This document shows positions 63,701 to 64,000 of a DNA stretch of 64,000 bases, in pieces. Below the pieces are notes generated by a model. The model saw only the letters and a program-made list of their open reading frames with translations, was not told where the DNA came from and ran no database searches. The translations under genes and the position numbers were made by a program. The first letter of the stretch is position 1. The number at the start of each line of letters is the position of its first letter. Origin of the DNA: Lineus longissimus (Eukaryota > Nemertea > Pilidiophora > Heteronemertea > Lineidae). The stretch covers positions 2,666,001 to 2,730,000 of the forward strand of contig NC_088323.1 of the NCBI RefSeq assembly GCF_910592395.1, in the 5' to 3' direction.

Positions 63701-64000
63701 ACACTTTTGAGAGTGGATAATTTATGCATTTTTCCGCCAAAACTTACTCATTAGCCGCACTTGTTAATATTCTAATTAAGTAGGCCCATGTTTCGCTTGT
63801 TACTCTAGGCGAAGAGGTCTTGAGGGTCCGAGTCAGGGTCCAAATTGTCTGAGTGCATAATTAGGAATCCTGTAGGGAGATCTGCAAGACCAGGCCCACT
63901 GATCTTACATCACCCAGGTTGCGCTGACATGCATCGACCAGTGAGACACGTCCGCGTATACAGTCCTATCGAAGTAAGCCTAACTGACCAGGCTAACTTC
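57745..64000. other. Gene-poor stretch to the window end
   Basis: No exon with both splice context and a recognisable protein signature was found. Open frames at 59684-60013, 61153-61638 and 63067-63423 are within chance for this base composition. A compact hairpin (ggggcgaagcccc) is present near 59930, and AT-rich blocks surround 58790-58870. Confidence 0.35.

Overview
The window looks like a stretch of an invertebrate animal nuclear genome, probably a marine lophotrochozoan; amphioxus or a hemichordate cannot be excluded. Short coding exons with GT-AG borders are scattered in AT-rich, stop-dense DNA. Polyadenylation signals, simple repeats, a minisatellite and a fold-back element are present. 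There is no operon-like packing, ribosome binding site, CRISPR array or rRNA. Most long open frames are chance, so genes were called by chaining splice sites, reading phase and protein family signatures.

Layout. (1) 4454-11868, plus strand: a gene for a single-Ig-domain protein with a hydrophobic N-terminal segment and a very basic tail, followed by a likely 3' UTR to about 13780. (2) 14568-15408, minus strand: a complete three-exon gene for a small secreted cysteine-knot peptide of about 85 residues. (3) 17122-24464, plus strand: a seven-exon urea transporter (SLC14 family), head-to-head with the knottin gene. (4) 26065-54675, minus strand: five exons that fit as one gene for a secreted, probably GPI-anchored protein with two Ly6/uPAR domains. 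All phases agree, although the central intron would be about 23 kb. (5) 39169-40206, plus strand: an intronless rhodopsin-class GPCR lying inside that intron on the opposite strand. (6) 54676-64000: mostly non-coding, with a possible duplicated terminal exon (55094-55145 and 55988-56197) and a five-copy 88-bp minisatellite (57305-57744).

The genes do not form an obvious pathway. The shared theme is membrane and secreted proteins: solute transport, an extracellular cystine-knot peptide, a three-finger-fold surface protein and a peptide-type receptor. The most rewarding items are the knottin gene, the possible nesting of the GPCR within the Ly6/uPAR gene, the atypical pore motifs of the urea transporter and the cysteine-free Ig domain with its basic tail.
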